A DNA stretch of 64,000 bases. Source: Neobacillus novalis NBRC 102450 (GTDB lineage: Bacteria; Bacillota; Bacilli; Bacillales; Cytobacillaceae). Made by a program: the position numbers and the translations under genes. Below are positions 38,539 through 48,805 of the stretch, piece after piece. The DNA is taken from contig NZ_BCVP01000012.1 of assembly GCF_001591805.1 (NCBI RefSeq), forward strand, positions 186,001 through 250,000, written 5' to 3'. The notes under the pieces were generated by a model. It did no database searches. It was not told where the DNA came from and saw only the letters and a list, made by a program, of their open reading frames with translations. The stretch's first letter is position 1. Every line of letters begins with the position of its first letter.

Positions 38539-39064
38539 TAGTTACTGCCTCCTTTTCATAGGACATTTCCATCTGCTTCTTCAATACCTTTAAAGAACGA
38601 TGCTGCGTAGTTTTAACTTTACTTTCCGTCCAGCCTAATGCTTTAGCTGTTTCAGCAATAGATAAATCCTGCAGATAGCGCAAAATAATGACAGCGCGTT
38701 GATCCATTGTGCAAAATTCAAGGCATTTATAAATCCATTTGATTTCTTCTTTCTGGACGGTAATCTCCTCTGGTATTGGATACTCATCCTTCACCTGATT
38801 AGTTGACCAATCAAATTTTTCGAGTAATTTTTCTTTCCAGCCCTTTTGTTTACGGAAAAAGTCGATGGCTACGTTTCTAGCAATCGAAAACAGCCATGTC
38901 TTTTCGCTGCTTTTTCCTTCAAAACGATCATAAGACTTGAATACCCGAATATAGACTTCTTGAACCAGATCCTCTGCGTGTTCTTTATTTCTGACCATAT
39001 AAAATAGAAATTGAAAAACGTCATGATGATATTTTTGATAAAGTTCCTCGAAAACGGAGTCCAT
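38513..39064 (-). CDS. sigX: ECF sigma factor SigX
   Basis: Extracytoplasmic-function sigma factor controlling cell-envelope charge and related genes. The 183-aa protein has region 2 in YHHDVFQFLFYMVRNKEHAED, LVQEVYIRVFKS and TWLFSIARNVAID, and region 4 in RAVIILRYLQDLSIAETAKALG and WTESKVKTTQHR. Two adjacent ATGs (39067, 39064) are possible; the second is better spaced from GGAGG. A SigX-type promoter lies just upstream. Confidence 0.93.
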   Translation of the reverse strand: MDSVFEELYQKYHHDVFQFLFYMVRNKEHAEDLVQEVYIRVFKSYDRFEGKSSEKTWLFSIARNVAIDFFRKQKGWKEKLLEKFDWSTNQVKDEYPIPEEITVQKEEIKWIYKCLEFCTMDQRAVIILRYLQDLSIAETAKALGWTESKVKTTQHRSLKVLKKQMEMSYEKEAVTSEKVGVER

Positions 39065-39091
39065 CATTTCCCCTCCCCGTTCATAATATTA

Positions 39092-39118
39092 GTCGTTTTC
39101 TATGTATAAAAGGTTACA
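39092..39118 (-). promoter_or_regulatory. Autoregulatory SigX promoter
   Basis: Minus strand TGTAAC (39113-39118), exactly 17 bases, then CGAC (39092-39095). This matches the known SigX consensus and sits about 30 bases before the sigX start. Confidence 0.8.
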
Positions 39119-39196
39119 CCCTATTAATATAGACTTTTTATAGCCGAAATGGAAGGTATTAACTGAAAGTTATTGATTTAATGATGGGAGGATTAT

Positions 39197-39227
39197 TGGA
39201 AAAAGCTCATCCTAATGGATGAGCTTT
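39197..39227 (-). terminator. resE intrinsic terminator
   Basis: Minus strand AAAGCTCATCC ATTA GGATGAGCTTT then TTCC, 11-bp perfect stem after resE. Confidence 0.85.
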
Positions 39228-39274
39228 AATTGTTCCTCGTGAATCAAGAACAATCGGCAAATTACTTGTAAATC

Positions 39275-41056
39275 TTACTTTTTTCGAGGGAGCAGGAAGG
39301 AGAATGTCGTTCCTATCCCGACTTTACTTTGAACCGAGATATGGCCTCGATGTGCATCGATAATATTCTTTGCAATCGCAAGCCCGAGCCCGGTACCAGC
39401 TCTCCCCCTTGTCCTTGCTTTATCTGCTTTATAAAAGCGCTCAAAAACAAACGGTAAATCTTCCTCTGGGATACCGGAGCCAGAATCTTTTACTTCCATC
39501 CTTATGCCATTATCTTCTGAAGTAATCGTAACCTTAACTGACCCTTTTCTTGGGGTATGCCTAATCGCATTATCAATTAAATTTGTTAAAACCTGTTCAA
39601 TCCGATCAGGGTCAAACGAAACAGAAGAAATTACCTTCTCTATTTCAGCATCCAACTGAATGTCACGGTCTTTTGCCAATCCTTGGAACTTATGAATAAT
39701 CCTGCTGATAAATGGCGCAAGATCTATCTCTTCCGAGGTTAATTGTAAATGTCCAGCTTCCATCCGTGCCAGATCCAAAAGTTCATTAACCAGCCGGCCC
39801 ATCCGTAATGATTCATCATAGATGACCTTTGCCATTTCCTTCTTTTCTTCCTGTGATTCAGCAATATCGTCTACAATCGCTTCACTATAGCCCTGGAGCA
39901 TAGAAATCGGTGTCCTAAGTTCATGTGAAACATTGGCAATGAAATCCTGCCTCATCTTTTCTAATTGTCTTTCCTCCGTCATATCCCTTAAGACAGCTAC
40001 AGCACCGCGGATAAACTGGTTACTATATAAAGGACTCACCAAAATGACCCAATGCCGGCCTTGAAGTGAAATTTCACCAATTTGCTCCTTTTCAGTATCA
40101 ACAGCTTGTTGAAAAAGCTCCATTACCTGGGATGGGATAGCCTCCGAATCCTTTGTAAATCCATCTTTTTCATAATACCAATATTGGAGAAATCGGTCTG
40201 CAGGAGGATTAGTGATTAAAATTGTTCCATCCCGATTAAAGGTGATGACTCCATCTGCCATACTGCTTAAGATACTGGCAAGCTGCTCTTTTTCTTGGCT
40301 GAGGGCATTCATGTTGAACTTTAACTGCCTGCCCATCTGATTAAAGGCCGTTGCCAGCTCGCCAATTTCATCATGAGTAAGGATAGGAACCTTCGTATCG
40401 AATTTCCCTCTCGCCACTTCAAACGCAGCCTCTCTCATTTTTCTAAGCGGTGCAGTAATTCGTGTAGATAGAAAGAAGGCAAAAATAGTTGTTAGAATAA
40501 TGGCAACACCCGCAACAAGCAGAATAAACTTTGTCGTTGAATGTGTGGTCTCCTGCATCACTTCTAAGGATTGATAAATAAATACAGCACCATTTTTTTC
40601 ACCTGGCAGATGTAGCGGAACACCTATTATTGAATAATTGGTGCCTCTCATCCCATCATTAGCCGATAAATCAGAAACCTTTTCAACCGTTGTGTTTTTG
40701 CGAAACACCTTTGATAATTCAGGATCACTTTTAATATCTGCTAGCGATAATTTTTTCGCACTTTCTGTATTCGGAGAGTAATAGATTTCATCATCATTTT
40801 TTACTATGACGACTTTAGTTACATCATCGATAATTTCCCAAGATATTTCTAAACCAAGCGGTAATTTATCGTTTGGATGTACTTCTAGGACATGGGCAAT
40901 TTTTTCAGCTGTATGGGTTAAGTCCTTCTTGGTTTGTTGGATATTATAATTTTGGAAGAACTCAAGCAGCATGACTGTTAAGATAAACAGGATGAATGAA
41001 ACTAATAAAAGGATGGTAAACCAAAGTTTACCTACAACGCTTCGTAAAAAGGTCAT
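39275..41056 (-). CDS. resE: Sensor histidine kinase ResE
   Basis: Membrane kinase of the oxygen-limitation/NO-responsive ResDE system. The 593-aa protein has two membrane helices (about 12-31 and 176-196) around an extracytoplasmic sensor region, a HAMP domain (about 197-250), a PAS domain (about 255-360), the phospho-acceptor histidine at residue 378 in [12 protein letters not shown], and an ATP-binding domain with [33 protein letters not shown] and GTGLGLAI. It overlaps resD by four bases. Confidence 0.95.
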   Translation of the reverse strand: MTFLRSVVGKLWFTILLLVSFILFILTVMLLEFFQNYNIQQTKKDLTHTAEKIAHVLEVHPNDKLPLGLEISWEIIDDVTKVVIVKNDDEIYYSPNTESAKKLSLADIKSDPELSKVFRKNTTVEKVSDLSANDGMRGTNYSIIGVPLHLPGEKNGAVFIYQSLEVMQETTHSTTKFILLVAGVAIILTTIFAFFLSTRITAPLRKMREAAFEVARGKFDTKVPILTHDEIGELATAFNQMGRQLKFNMNALSQEKEQLASILSSMADGVITFNRDGTILITNPPADRFLQYWYYEKDGFTKDSEAIPSQVMELFQQAVDTEKEQIGEISLQGRHWVILVSPLYSNQFIRGAVAVLRDMTEERQLEKMRQDFIANVSHELRTPISMLQGYSEAIVDDIAESQEEKKEMAKVIYDESLRMGRLVNELLDLARMEAGHLQLTSEEIDLAPFISRIIHKFQGLAKDRDIQLDAEIEKVISSVSFDPDRIEQVLTNLIDNAIRHTPRKGSVKVTITSEDNGIRMEVKDSGSGIPEEDLPFVFERFYKADKARTRGRAGTGLGLAIAKNIIDAHRGHISVQSKVGIGTTFSFLLPRKK

Positions 41057-41769
41057 TCATTAACTACCTCAAATTTGTAGCCGACTCCCCAAACCGTTAC
41101 AATCATTCTTGCGGCTTGTTCGGAAACCTTGTTTAATTTTTCACGCAGACGTTTTACATGGGTATCAACCGTCCGTAAATCACCGAAAAATTCATAATGC
41201 CAAACTTCTTTCAGTAATTGTTCACGATCAAACACTTTATCCGGGGCCTTTGCCAAGAAATAAAGCAATTCATATTCTTTTGGCGTTAAACTAACTTCCT
41301 TGCCATCAGCAGTTACCCTATGGGCATCATTGTCAATTGTCAAATGTGGAAATACAATGACATCTTTCGTTGTTGTTTCTGTTTGCAGATAGCTTGTTTG
41401 TGATGCCCTTCTTAACAGCGCTTTAACTCGTAAGACAACCTCACGTGGGCTGAATGGTTTGACAATATAATCATCTGTGCCCACTTCAAAGCCCTGAACA
41501 CGATTGATTTCCTCACCTTTTGCCGTTAACATGATTATCGGAGTTGCCTTTTTTTCTCTTAGCTCACGACAAACTTCAATTCCATCCTTACCAGGCATCA
41601 TTAAGTCGAGCAAAATGACATCATAATCATTTGCTGTTGCTTTGATTAAAGCCTCGTTTCCATCTTCTGCTTCATCAATTGTATACTCTTCACGCTCTAA
41701 ATACATTTTTAATAAACGGCGAATTCTTTCCTCATCATCTACTACTAAAATTTTCACGTCTCGATCCAT
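41053..41769 (-). CDS. resD: Response regulator ResD
   Basis: OmpR-family activator of respiration, cytochrome c maturation and anaerobic genes. The 238-aa protein has a receiver domain with the phospho-acceptor Asp55 in [10 protein letters not shown] and a C-terminal winged helix ending in [14 protein letters not shown] and [11 protein letters not shown]. The ATG at 41769 is chosen because GGGGGG lies seven bases upstream; this gives a length near B. subtilis ResD. A terminator separates it from resC, so it needs its own promoter. Confidence 0.96.
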   Translation of the reverse strand: MDRDVKILVVDDEERIRRLLKMYLEREEYTIDEAEDGNEALIKATANDYDVILLDLMMPGKDGIEVCRELREKKATPIIMLTAKGEEINRVQGFEVGTDDYIVKPFSPREVVLRVKALLRRASQTSYLQTETTTKDVIVFPHLTIDNDAHRVTADGKEVSLTPKEYELLYFLAKAPDKVFDREQLLKEVWHYEFFGDLRTVDTHVKRLREKLNKVSEQAARMIVTVWGVGYKFEVVNE

Positions 41770-41904
41770 TATTAATCCCCCCATAGAGTTTATTTTACAA
41801 AATGGTATAGTTTTTTGCTATCTTTTCGTGGTATTTACCCCTATAAAAAGTGTCAATAATTCGACAAAGTCAAATATCTACAATAAAGTATTTTCTTTTT
41901 TTGA

Positions 41905-41938
41905 TAAAAAGCCTTCACTTATCCGAAAGTGAAGGCTA
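41905..41938 (-). terminator. resC intrinsic terminator
   Basis: Minus strand AGCCTTCACTT and AAGTGAAGGCT form a stem followed by TTTTATC, between resABC and resDE. Confidence 0.85.
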
Positions 41939-41965
41939 TATGGTTAAAGTTAGTTCAGCCGGAAA

Positions 41966-43153
41966 TTAAGAACCAGCATAAGAATGCAGACCGGCGATAA
42001 TCAGGTTAACGGCAACAAGGTTAAACATAATAATAACAAAACCGATTACAGCAAGCCATGCCGATTTTTCTCCGTGCCAGCCTTTGGAGAGACGAAGATG
42101 CATAAAGGCAGCATAGAATAACCAAGTGATTAATGCCCAAACCTCTTTCGGGTCCCAGCCCCAGAACCTGGACCACGCCATTTGTGCCCATATCATCGCA
42201 AAAACCAGCCCTCCGAGAGTAAATACTGGGAAACCAATTAACACGGATCGATAACTAATTTCATCAACAAAGTCGAGATTAATGTTTTTCACGAGCGGTT
42301 TTAGTCCTGCGGCAATTCGCTTCCGTAAGACTAATCTAATTAAGCCGTATAGGACTAAACCGGCCATTAATGACCAAATAACGGTATTTAATTTTTTGGC
42401 ATTTATGATTGCCGGCATTTCGACTAGGGGTTTAAAGCCCTCTTTAGTCAGTAATTCTCCCTCATGTGGTCCGGTTATGGCAGGCATGGTGTATTCCATA
42501 ACATTTACCTTCCCATGTTTATCTGTCCAATTAAATGTTTCATGATATCCTGATGCTGAAAATATTGTTGAAACAGCAACAAATCCTAGTACGGCTATTA
42601 ACGAAAACATCACTGCTTCCAGCCAAAAGGTTCGCTTGCTCGATTTTGTTTGATCAATCGCCTTGACGAGATAAATCACACCGGCTGCAAAACTAATTGC
42701 CAAGATGGCTTCTCCAATTGCTACCGTTGTAACATGAATATGGAGCCAATAACTTTGTAACGCTGGAATCAATGGAGAAATATCTTTTGGGAACATACTA
42801 GCATAGGCGATAACTAAAAGGGCCACAGGCATTGTAAATAATCCAAGCAAAGAAGTCCGATAAATAAAATAAATAACAATGAACGCACCTACAAGCGCCA
42901 TCCCAAAAAACGTTGTAAACTCAAACATATTACTTACTGGAGCGTGTCCTGATGCAATCCATCTAGTAACAAAATACCCTAGCTGCGCAATAAAACCAAC
43001 AATTGTTAAAGCTACAGCAATAACACCCCATTTGTTAGTTCCTTTATTTTCATTAAGCTCCTTCTTTGATTTTATCGCTCCCCCATAGAATGGGGTTGCA
43101 ACTAAATAAAGAATAAAAGCAATAAACAGTAAATTACTACTTAATGATGCCAA
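41966..43153 (-). CDS. resC: Cytochrome c biogenesis protein ResC (CcsA-type)
   Basis: Polytopic heme-handling protein of system II cytochrome c maturation. The 395-aa protein has about eight membrane helices and the tryptophan-rich motif [23 protein letters not shown] (CcsA signature), with histidines such as WLHIHVTT and [11 protein letters not shown] that bind heme. It begins one base after the resB stop and works as a complex with ResB. Confidence 0.96.
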   Translation of the reverse strand: MASLSSNLLFIAFILYLVATPFYGGAIKSKKELNENKGTNKWGVIAVALTIVGFIAQLGYFVTRWIASGHAPVSNMFEFTTFFGMALVGAFIVIYFIYRTSLLGLFTMPVALLVIAYASMFPKDISPLIPALQSYWLHIHVTTVAIGEAILAISFAAGVIYLVKAIDQTKSSKRTFWLEAVMFSLIAVLGFVAVSTIFSASGYHETFNWTDKHGKVNVMEYTMPAITGPHEGELLTKEGFKPLVEMPAIINAKKLNTVIWSLMAGLVLYGLIRLVLRKRIAAGLKPLVKNINLDFVDEISYRSVLIGFPVFTLGGLVFAMIWAQMAWSRFWGWDPKEVWALITWLFYAAFMHLRLSKGWHGEKSAWLAVIGFVIIMFNLVAVNLIIAGLHSYAGS

Positions 43154-44776
43154 CTAAATCCCCTCCTTGTCCGTCTTTTCACTTTGCTGCTGATCTTCTG
43201 GGATGTTTAGTTTTGTATCCCTTAGAACCTTTTCAATCTCTTGTTTAAGGCCATACCAATTTTTGTTCGTGTGTGCCGAAATCCAGACCTGCCCATCTTT
43301 TTGTTGGATCCAAATCCGGCGATGGTTCCAGTAGGCGCCTTGGATAACACCAATCATGAACAGGATTCCACCCAAAATAATCGCCCATAACGTTGAATCC
43401 TTGCGAACGATAAATCCTGAGGTATTTTTGGTTTCAATCCCCTTAAATGCCATCTTATACGTATTATCGCCAAACGGCTCAATTGTCTGCTTGATGGCAA
43501 CAAAACTCGTTTCACCCTCTGGCTTTTCCGGTGAAATCATCTGAAAGACAAAAGCTGGATTATTGGGTACTCGCGTTTTCGTTGTCGGCTCGCCGTCCTT
43601 GGCGAATTCAAAGTCTGGAAAATAATTAAGAATTTTCACTGCATAGCCATTTCCAAGATCATACGTTTCTTTTGGATCTTGAAGATCAATTTCCAGTTCA
43701 CCAACAGATTGGTTGGTGTTTTTATTCGCCAAGAAAAAGCTCATTGATTTTAGCTCACTTCTAAATGAGGCTTGAAAGATCGAATAGCCTTCAAAGTCGA
43801 GCGGGTGATTTACACGAACCTTATATTCCTTTACCTTCTCAAGCTTTGGCTTTTCCCCAGGCAGGTTATCGCTAACCCGTTTATAAAGGACAACATTTGA
43901 TTGGTAATTTTTCACCACATCACCGGCACGTTCTAGGGCTTTTTCAAAGGTTTTATTTTGGTCTTTATCATAGTGCTGCAAAATAAATTGATTGTTTTGC
44001 AGATAAAATGTTTCTCCCGTTTCTGGGACAGCAGCGGTTTCCCCCTCTTTCACCCATAAGTTCTCATTAACAAACATTCCCGGTATAAAACGAAGCATGC
44101 CCCCGAACAAGAAAATGATTAAACCAACATGGTTTATGTACGGGCCCCAGCGGGAAAATCGGCCTTTTTCCGCCAATAAATCGCCATTTTCTTCGCGAAC
44201 ATGGTAACGTCTTTCCTTTAAATGTTCCTTCACTAAATGTAAGTCTTTATCATTTATTTCGGTATTGATTCCAAATAGACGCTGGCGCTTGAGGAATCCA
44301 ACATGCCTGGTTACTCTTTGTACTTTTAACGCCTTATATAAAGGGACAACGCGGTCAAGACTACAAATGACGAGCGAAATTCCAATCATTGCTATTAATA
44401 ATAAATACCACCATGAGCCATATAAATCATGAAATCCCAGCCGGTAATATAATTCCCCAAACCAACCGTACTCTTGTTTGTAGTACACTTCCGGCGGCAG
44501 ATCAATATACATTTTCTGCGGAAGGACGGTTCCTAGGATTGATGCAAGTAAAGTAAGGACAATCAGCCAGACCCCAACCTTTACAGACGAAAAGAAATTC
44601 CAGATTTTATCAACAATCGTTTTATTATAGGTTTGTGAGCGGCGTGCACTGCCTTCATAGCGCATATCCAGTAATTGATCTTTGTTTTCCCGCTCATCCA
44701 ATATCTTACCGCACGCTTCGCATAACACGGTTCCATGTGGATTCACGTGCCCGCATTCACATTTCACATCTTTCAT
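43154..44776 (-). CDS. resB: Cytochrome c biogenesis protein ResB
   Basis: Membrane partner of ResC that scaffolds heme delivery to apocytochrome c. The 540-aa protein has an N-terminal zinc-ribbon-like segment (CECGH with a second CEAC pair, about residues 5-22), then membrane helices near 65-90, 117-138 and 212-230, a large extracytoplasmic domain and a final helix near 470-485. It lies between resA and resC. Confidence 0.94.
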   Translation of the reverse strand: MKDVKCECGHVNPHGTVLCEACGKILDERENKDQLLDMRYEGSARRSQTYNKTIVDKIWNFFSSVKVGVWLIVLTLLASILGTVLPQKMYIDLPPEVYYKQEYGWFGELYYRLGFHDLYGSWWYLLLIAMIGISLVICSLDRVVPLYKALKVQRVTRHVGFLKRQRLFGINTEINDKDLHLVKEHLKERRYHVREENGDLLAEKGRFSRWGPYINHVGLIIFLFGGMLRFIPGMFVNENLWVKEGETAAVPETGETFYLQNNQFILQHYDKDQNKTFEKALERAGDVVKNYQSNVVLYKRVSDNLPGEKPKLEKVKEYKVRVNHPLDFEGYSIFQASFRSELKSMSFFLANKNTNQSVGELEIDLQDPKETYDLGNGYAVKILNYFPDFEFAKDGEPTTKTRVPNNPAFVFQMISPEKPEGETSFVAIKQTIEPFGDNTYKMAFKGIETKNTSGFIVRKDSTLWAIILGGILFMIGVIQGAYWNHRRIWIQQKDGQVWISAHTNKNWYGLKQEIEKVLRDTKLNIPEDQQQSEKTDKEGI

Positions 44777-44797
44777 TCCAAAAAACTCCCTGCACCC

Positions 44798-45322
44798 TTA
44801 TGGTTTTATTTTCTCCATAAATTCCCTAATTGTGTTTTCAGTCAGCTCGCCTTTATGATATTTAACCACTTTGCCATTTTTATCAATTAAAAATGTTGCT
44901 GGCAACGGTTCAATACCATACACATTCATGACATCCTTATTGGTATCAATCATAATTGGGAAATCAAGCTTGAGGCGGTCTGAAAATTGATTCACGGCGA
45001 GTGCGGATTCATCGATATCAACCGTTAATACCTGAACTCCTTTGTCTTTATATTGATGGTATTGATTATTGATATAGGGCATTTCCTTTTTACAAGGAGG
45101 ACACCATGTTCCCCAAAAATTCAAGAATACGCCCTGTCCCCGGTAGTCTGAAAGACGATGCTTGTTTCCCTGCATATCAACCAGGGCAAAATCAGGCGCC
45201 ATTTCACCAATTGCCACTTTTTGTTTATTATCTTTTGTAAAATTCGCATAAAGCGTATAGGCAACGGCAGCACCTAATACAAGCAAAATGATTGTTCTTA
45301 TTACTAATCGCCGTTTTTTCAT
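44798..45322 (-). CDS. resA: Thiol-disulfide oxidoreductase ResA
   Basis: Membrane-anchored thioredoxin-like protein that reduces the heme-binding cysteines of apocytochrome c. The 174-aa protein has an N-terminal membrane anchor (about residues 8-25), the active-site motif WCPPC (Cys74, Cys77) in VFLNFWGTWCPPCKKEMP, and a cis-proline stretch in IEPLPATFLID. It leads resA-resB-resC. Confidence 0.95.
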   Translation of the reverse strand: MKKRRLVIRTIILLVLGAAVAYTLYANFTKDNKQKVAIGEMAPDFALVDMQGNKHRLSDYRGQGVFLNFWGTWCPPCKKEMPYINNQYHQYKDKGVQVLTVDIDESALAVNQFSDRLKLDFPIMIDTNKDVMNVYGIEPLPATFLIDKNGKVVKYHKGELTENTIREFMEKIKP

Positions 45323-45420
45323 ACAGAACCCCCCAGTAAATCAGCTGTCACAGTTTGTCTAAATTATATCATTTTACAATATCTATATAGTGTTTATGAG
45401 AGAAACTAATTGTGACGATT

Positions 45421-46158
45421 CTATGAATTTTTTTTAGATCTATCTATTGCTAACGCCCTAAGCTGCTTAACCTCATGCGGAGTTAGTTCCCTTGCCTCGC
45501 CAGCTTTTAAACCGCTCAATGTCAAAAATCCATATCGTTCACGCTTTAATTTCACCACTTCATGACCTATCGCTTCAAACATCCTTCTAACCTGCCGATT
45601 CCTGCCCTCATGAATACTAATCTCAACAATTGCCGTTTGTTTTTTCTTATCTCCTGAAAGCATTTTCACTTTGGCTGGTGCTGTTTTCCCGTCCTCCAGC
45701 CGAATTCCTTTTTCTAGTTTTCTTAGGCTCTCCCGTAAAGGAATTCCCTTGACTTTGGCAACATAGAGTTTTTCAACTTCATTGCTAGGGTGCGTCAGTA
45801 AATTGGCAAATTCCCCATCATTCGTTAACAGCAATAATCCTGATGTATCATAATCCAGGCGTCCAACAGGGAAAATTCTTTCTTGATAGTTTGAAAAGAA
45901 ATCTGTAACGACCTTCCGCCCTTTATCGTCGCTGACACTTGAAATGACCCCTCTTGGTTTATATAAAAGAAAATAGACCGGTTCTTCTTTCTCAATTTGG
46001 ATTTCATTTACTTCAATCTTATCGGAAGAAGTAACCTTCACACCCAGTTCCGTAACGACCTTGCCATTAACCTTTACTCTGCCTTCTTTTATCAGTTCCT
46101 CAGCTTTTCTTCTGGATGCAATCCCAGCTTGAGCAATCACTTTTTGCAATCTTTCCAT
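45421..46158 (-). CDS. rluB: 23S rRNA pseudouridine synthase RluB-type
   Basis: Isomerises uridine to pseudouridine in large-subunit rRNA. The 245-aa protein has an S4 RNA-binding domain (LQKVIAQAGIASRRKAEELI), then the catalytic domain with VGRLDYDTSGLLLLTNDGEF carrying the catalytic aspartate, and HEGRNRQVRRMFEAIGHEV. Position between the res and spm/dacB blocks matches B. subtilis. The exact target site is inferred from the family only. Confidence 0.93.
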   Translation of the reverse strand: MERLQKVIAQAGIASRRKAEELIKEGRVKVNGKVVTELGVKVTSSDKIEVNEIQIEKEEPVYFLLYKPRGVISSVSDDKGRKVVTDFFSNYQERIFPVGRLDYDTSGLLLLTNDGEFANLLTHPSNEVEKLYVAKVKGIPLRESLRKLEKGIRLEDGKTAPAKVKMLSGDKKKQTAIVEISIHEGRNRQVRRMFEAIGHEVVKLKRERYGFLTLSGLKAGEARELTPHEVKQLRALAIDRSKKNS

Positions 46159-46325
46159 TTAGTTCACCTCAAAATTTTTCCGAATATGCAAGTTGACTTT
46201 TTTTCACGCTGCTTTATAAATAGGAATATCCCCTATTTACCCTCAAAGCCTTTTCATCTTACTATTCTAATGAATTATGACACAAATTCTCCACTTTTCA
46301 AAGTAACGGGATTTTTATTCATAAA

Positions 46326-46362
46326 GAAAAAAGTAAGCTCTCTAATTTAAAGAACTTACTTT
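46326..46362 (-). terminator. spmB intrinsic terminator
   Basis: Minus strand AAGTAAGTTCT and AGAGAGCTTACTT form a stem followed by TTTTTC, after spmB. Confidence 0.75.
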
Positions 46363-46374
46363 CTTGTTTTCTAT

Positions 46375-46911
46375 TTATTTTGTTCCAAATACTAGTGCCA
46401 CCACGACAATGGCGGCAACTATTCCGACTAAATCAGCAAGCAGCCCGACTTTAAGGGCGTCGCCCATTTTTTTGATTCCAACTGCTCCAAAGTAGACGGT
46501 TAATACATAAAAGGTCGTATCCGTACTTCCTTGTAATACCGATGCCAGCCGGCCAATAAACGAGTCCGGATGATGGACGGCAATTAAATCACTTGTCATT
46601 CCAAGTGCGGCTGTTCCAGAAATTGGCCTAATGATTAACAATGGGACAATTTCTGCCGGCACTGATAGCGAATTCATTAGGGGGCGAATCCAATTCATTA
46701 AGGCGTCCAATGCACCAGAGGCACGAAAGATGGAGATTGCAACCATCATTCCCACTAGAAACGGAATGATCGATACCGCTATTTTTATTCCCTCTTTTCC
46801 ACCTTCAACAAAGCTTTCATAGGTTGGGACTTGTTTAAATGTTCCATATAATAGAATAAATCCGATTAATAAAGGGATAAAAGTTAATGAAATTACCGAG
46901 ATTAGCTGCAT
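46375..46911 (-). CDS. spmB: Spore maturation protein B
   Basis: Integral membrane protein needed for spore core dehydration. The 178-aa protein has a nucleoside-recognition/Gate-type domain with about five hydrophobic helices, including VSIIPFLVGMMVAISIFRASGAL and PLLIIRPISGTAALGM. It lies six bases after spmA and ends the dacB-spmA-spmB operon, with its own terminator. Confidence 0.95.
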   Translation of the reverse strand: MQLISVISLTFIPLLIGFILLYGTFKQVPTYESFVEGGKEGIKIAVSIIPFLVGMMVAISIFRASGALDALMNWIRPLMNSLSVPAEIVPLLIIRPISGTAALGMTSDLIAVHHPDSFIGRLASVLQGSTDTTFYVLTVYFGAVGIKKMGDALKVGLLADLVGIVAAIVVVALVFGTK

Positions 46912-46917
46912 ACTTTA

Positions 46918-47505
46918 TCATCCTTTACGGCTTCTGCGATAATAAAAATAACGGTCTATCAGAATCGCCCCTATTGCCGATATAATCGTGGCAATGATGG
47001 TTGGGACGACAATTTCGGTAGGCGAAGCTGAATTATAGTTCATGCGAATCGCAATGACAGTAGTAGGAATAATCGTTATGCTCGCAGTATTTATTGCCAA
47101 AAAGGTGACCATCGACCTGCTCGCAGAATTTTTTCCGCCATTTAGTTTCTTCAGTTCCTCCATTGCTTTAATACCAAGTGGTGTAGCCGCATTTCCCAAT
47201 CCAAACATATTTGAAATCATATTCGATAAAATATAGCCCATCGCCGGGTGGTTTGTTGGGACTTCAGGAAAGATGATTTTTACTAGCGGGCGAAATAATT
47301 TAGACAGTCGTTCAAGCAGGCCTGACTCCTCAGCAATCCGCATCATTCCCAGCCAGAAGACAAGAACACTAATTAAACCGATACAAAGTGTGACTGCTTC
47401 CTTCGCGCCATCAAATATGGCCTTGTTCACTTCCTCCATTGTTCCATTGAACAGCCCAAAGATAATCCCCACTATCGCCAAAAACGCCCAGATATAATTA
47501 ACCAT
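46918..47505 (-). CDS. spmA: Spore maturation protein A
   Basis: Membrane partner of SpmB, also with a Gate-type domain. The 195-aa protein has about five hydrophobic helices, including VTLCIGLISVLVFWLGMMRIAE and the GLGNAATPLGIKAMEEL stretch. The start overlaps the dacB stop by eight bases, so the two are translationally coupled. SpmA, SpmB and DacB act together in cortex and core maturation. Confidence 0.95.
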   Translation of the reverse strand: MVNYIWAFLAIVGIIFGLFNGTMEEVNKAIFDGAKEAVTLCIGLISVLVFWLGMMRIAEESGLLERLSKLFRPLVKIIFPEVPTNHPAMGYILSNMISNMFGLGNAATPLGIKAMEELKKLNGGKNSASRSMVTFLAINTASITIIPTTVIAIRMNYNSASPTEIVVPTIIATIISAIGAILIDRYFYYRRSRKG

Positions 47506-48643
47506 TGACGTTCACACCGATAACTGCTAGGAAAATGTTCTTAAAAAAATGAAACAATCCTTTCTTCTTTTCAGGCTCGTTTTCATAGTAAATCGGGGTT
47601 TCCTCGACCACCCTGCCATCTAAATAAACGGCTGCCTTGCCAACAATTGTTTCGGCTTTCTTAGAAGAAGACCACTTTTTCTCGGCCTTAGATACCTTAT
47701 ATTTTACTGAAAACAAGTCTGTTTCAGCGCTTGTCGCAGGGTAGACAATTGATTTTTTCACGTACAAATGATTTTCATAGTCATTGTTTTTGCCTATATC
47801 AATTTTCCCCTTCGAGACTACTTCAAACATGTCGAAGCCTTTAAACCCATTTTCGTACATGGAAATATGATCATTCCAGTCATCAGGCCCATTTAAGGTT
47901 ACCGCAATCAGACTCATATCTCCTTTTGTCGCGGTTGTGACTAGCGTTCTTTTCGCACGTTTGGTAAACCCTGTCTTCCCTCCAGTGCAATATTTGTATT
48001 TTGACAGCAGGCGATTTTTGTTTTTCCACTCGCGGTCCCAATTTTCCGTTGGATTCGGTGCATGATATTCCTTAGTGCCGGAAATCTTTTGAAAGGTCTT
48101 ATCTTTCATGGCATAGCGCATCAGGATGGCCATATCATAGGCGGTTGAATAATGATTTTCATGATCATCAAGTCCATGAGGATTAGCAAAATGGGTATTG
48201 TACATCCCAATTTCCTTTGCCTTTTGATTCATTAAATAGGCAAAGCCATCGACACTTCCGCCGACGGATTCGGCAATCGCTACAGCCGTATCATTTCCAG
48301 ACCTTAGCATCAAGCCATATACGAGATCGTTTAGCTTGATTTTTTCCCCTGGTTTTAAATAAACGGATGACCCTTCTGCACGAGTTGCTTTTTCACTTAC
48401 CTTAACAGTTTGATTCATTTTCCCCGATTCAATTGCGAGAATGGCGGTCATGATTTTTGTTATACTGGCAATTCTCCTTTTTGTGTGGGCATCTTTCTCA
48501 AACAAGACGCGGCCAGATTGCTGTTCGATTAGGACAGCACTAGCAGCACTTACTCCAAGGGAAGCATCCACCTTTTGAGGAATGTTTGCAATGAATAGTG
48601 AGACCATGAGGAAAAAAATTATTGACTTTGAAATCATTCTCAT
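47498..48643 (-). CDS. dacB: D-alanyl-D-alanine carboxypeptidase DacB (PBP5*)
   Basis: Mother-cell penicillin-binding protein that trims pentapeptides and limits cross-linking in spore cortex. The 381-aa protein has a signal sequence (about residues 1-27), then the serine protease-like motifs ASITKIM (SxxK), SGND and KTGFT. It starts with ATG behind GAGG and leads dacB-spmA-spmB. Length is almost identical to the B. subtilis protein. Confidence 0.96.
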   Translation of the reverse strand: MRMISKSIIFFLMVSLFIANIPQKVDASLGVSAASAVLIEQQSGRVLFEKDAHTKRRIASITKIMTAILAIESGKMNQTVKVSEKATRAEGSSVYLKPGEKIKLNDLVYGLMLRSGNDTAVAIAESVGGSVDGFAYLMNQKAKEIGMYNTHFANPHGLDDHENHYSTAYDMAILMRYAMKDKTFQKISGTKEYHAPNPTENWDREWKNKNRLLSKYKYCTGGKTGFTKRAKRTLVTTATKGDMSLIAVTLNGPDDWNDHISMYENGFKGFDMFEVVSKGKIDIGKNNDYENHLYVKKSIVYPATSAETDLFSVKYKVSKAEKKWSSSKKAETIVGKAAVYLDGRVVEETPIYYENEPEKKKGLFHFFKNIFLAVIGVNVNG

Positions 48644-48686
48644 CAGATTTACCTCGTCCCCTTCTTTACTGATTTATCCTTGTACA

Positions 48687-48714
48687 ATTTTATGCGGGAC
48701 AAGGTCTAATATGC
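48687..48714 (-). promoter_or_regulatory. SigE-type promoter of dacB
   Basis: Minus strand GCATATT (48708-48714), 13 bases, then CATAAAAT (48687-48694), ending about 45 bases before dacB. dacB is SigE-dependent in B. subtilis. Confidence 0.55.
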
Positions 48715-48722
48715 CTAAAAAT

Positions 48723-48750
48723 AAAAGCGGAAGCGCCCGTTTAGCGGCAA
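48723..48750 (+). repeat. Dispersed palindromic repeat, 5' arm only
   Basis: AAAAGCGGAAGCGCCCGT TTAGCGGC matches the left end of the 29531 element almost base for base. The right end is not recognisable; downstream DNA is different. It lies just upstream of the dacB promoter. Confidence 0.7.
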
Positions 48751-48805
48751 GAAAAATGAAAGCATCCGACGGCTGTCGCATGCTTAAATTAGGAGCTATC
48801 CATTA

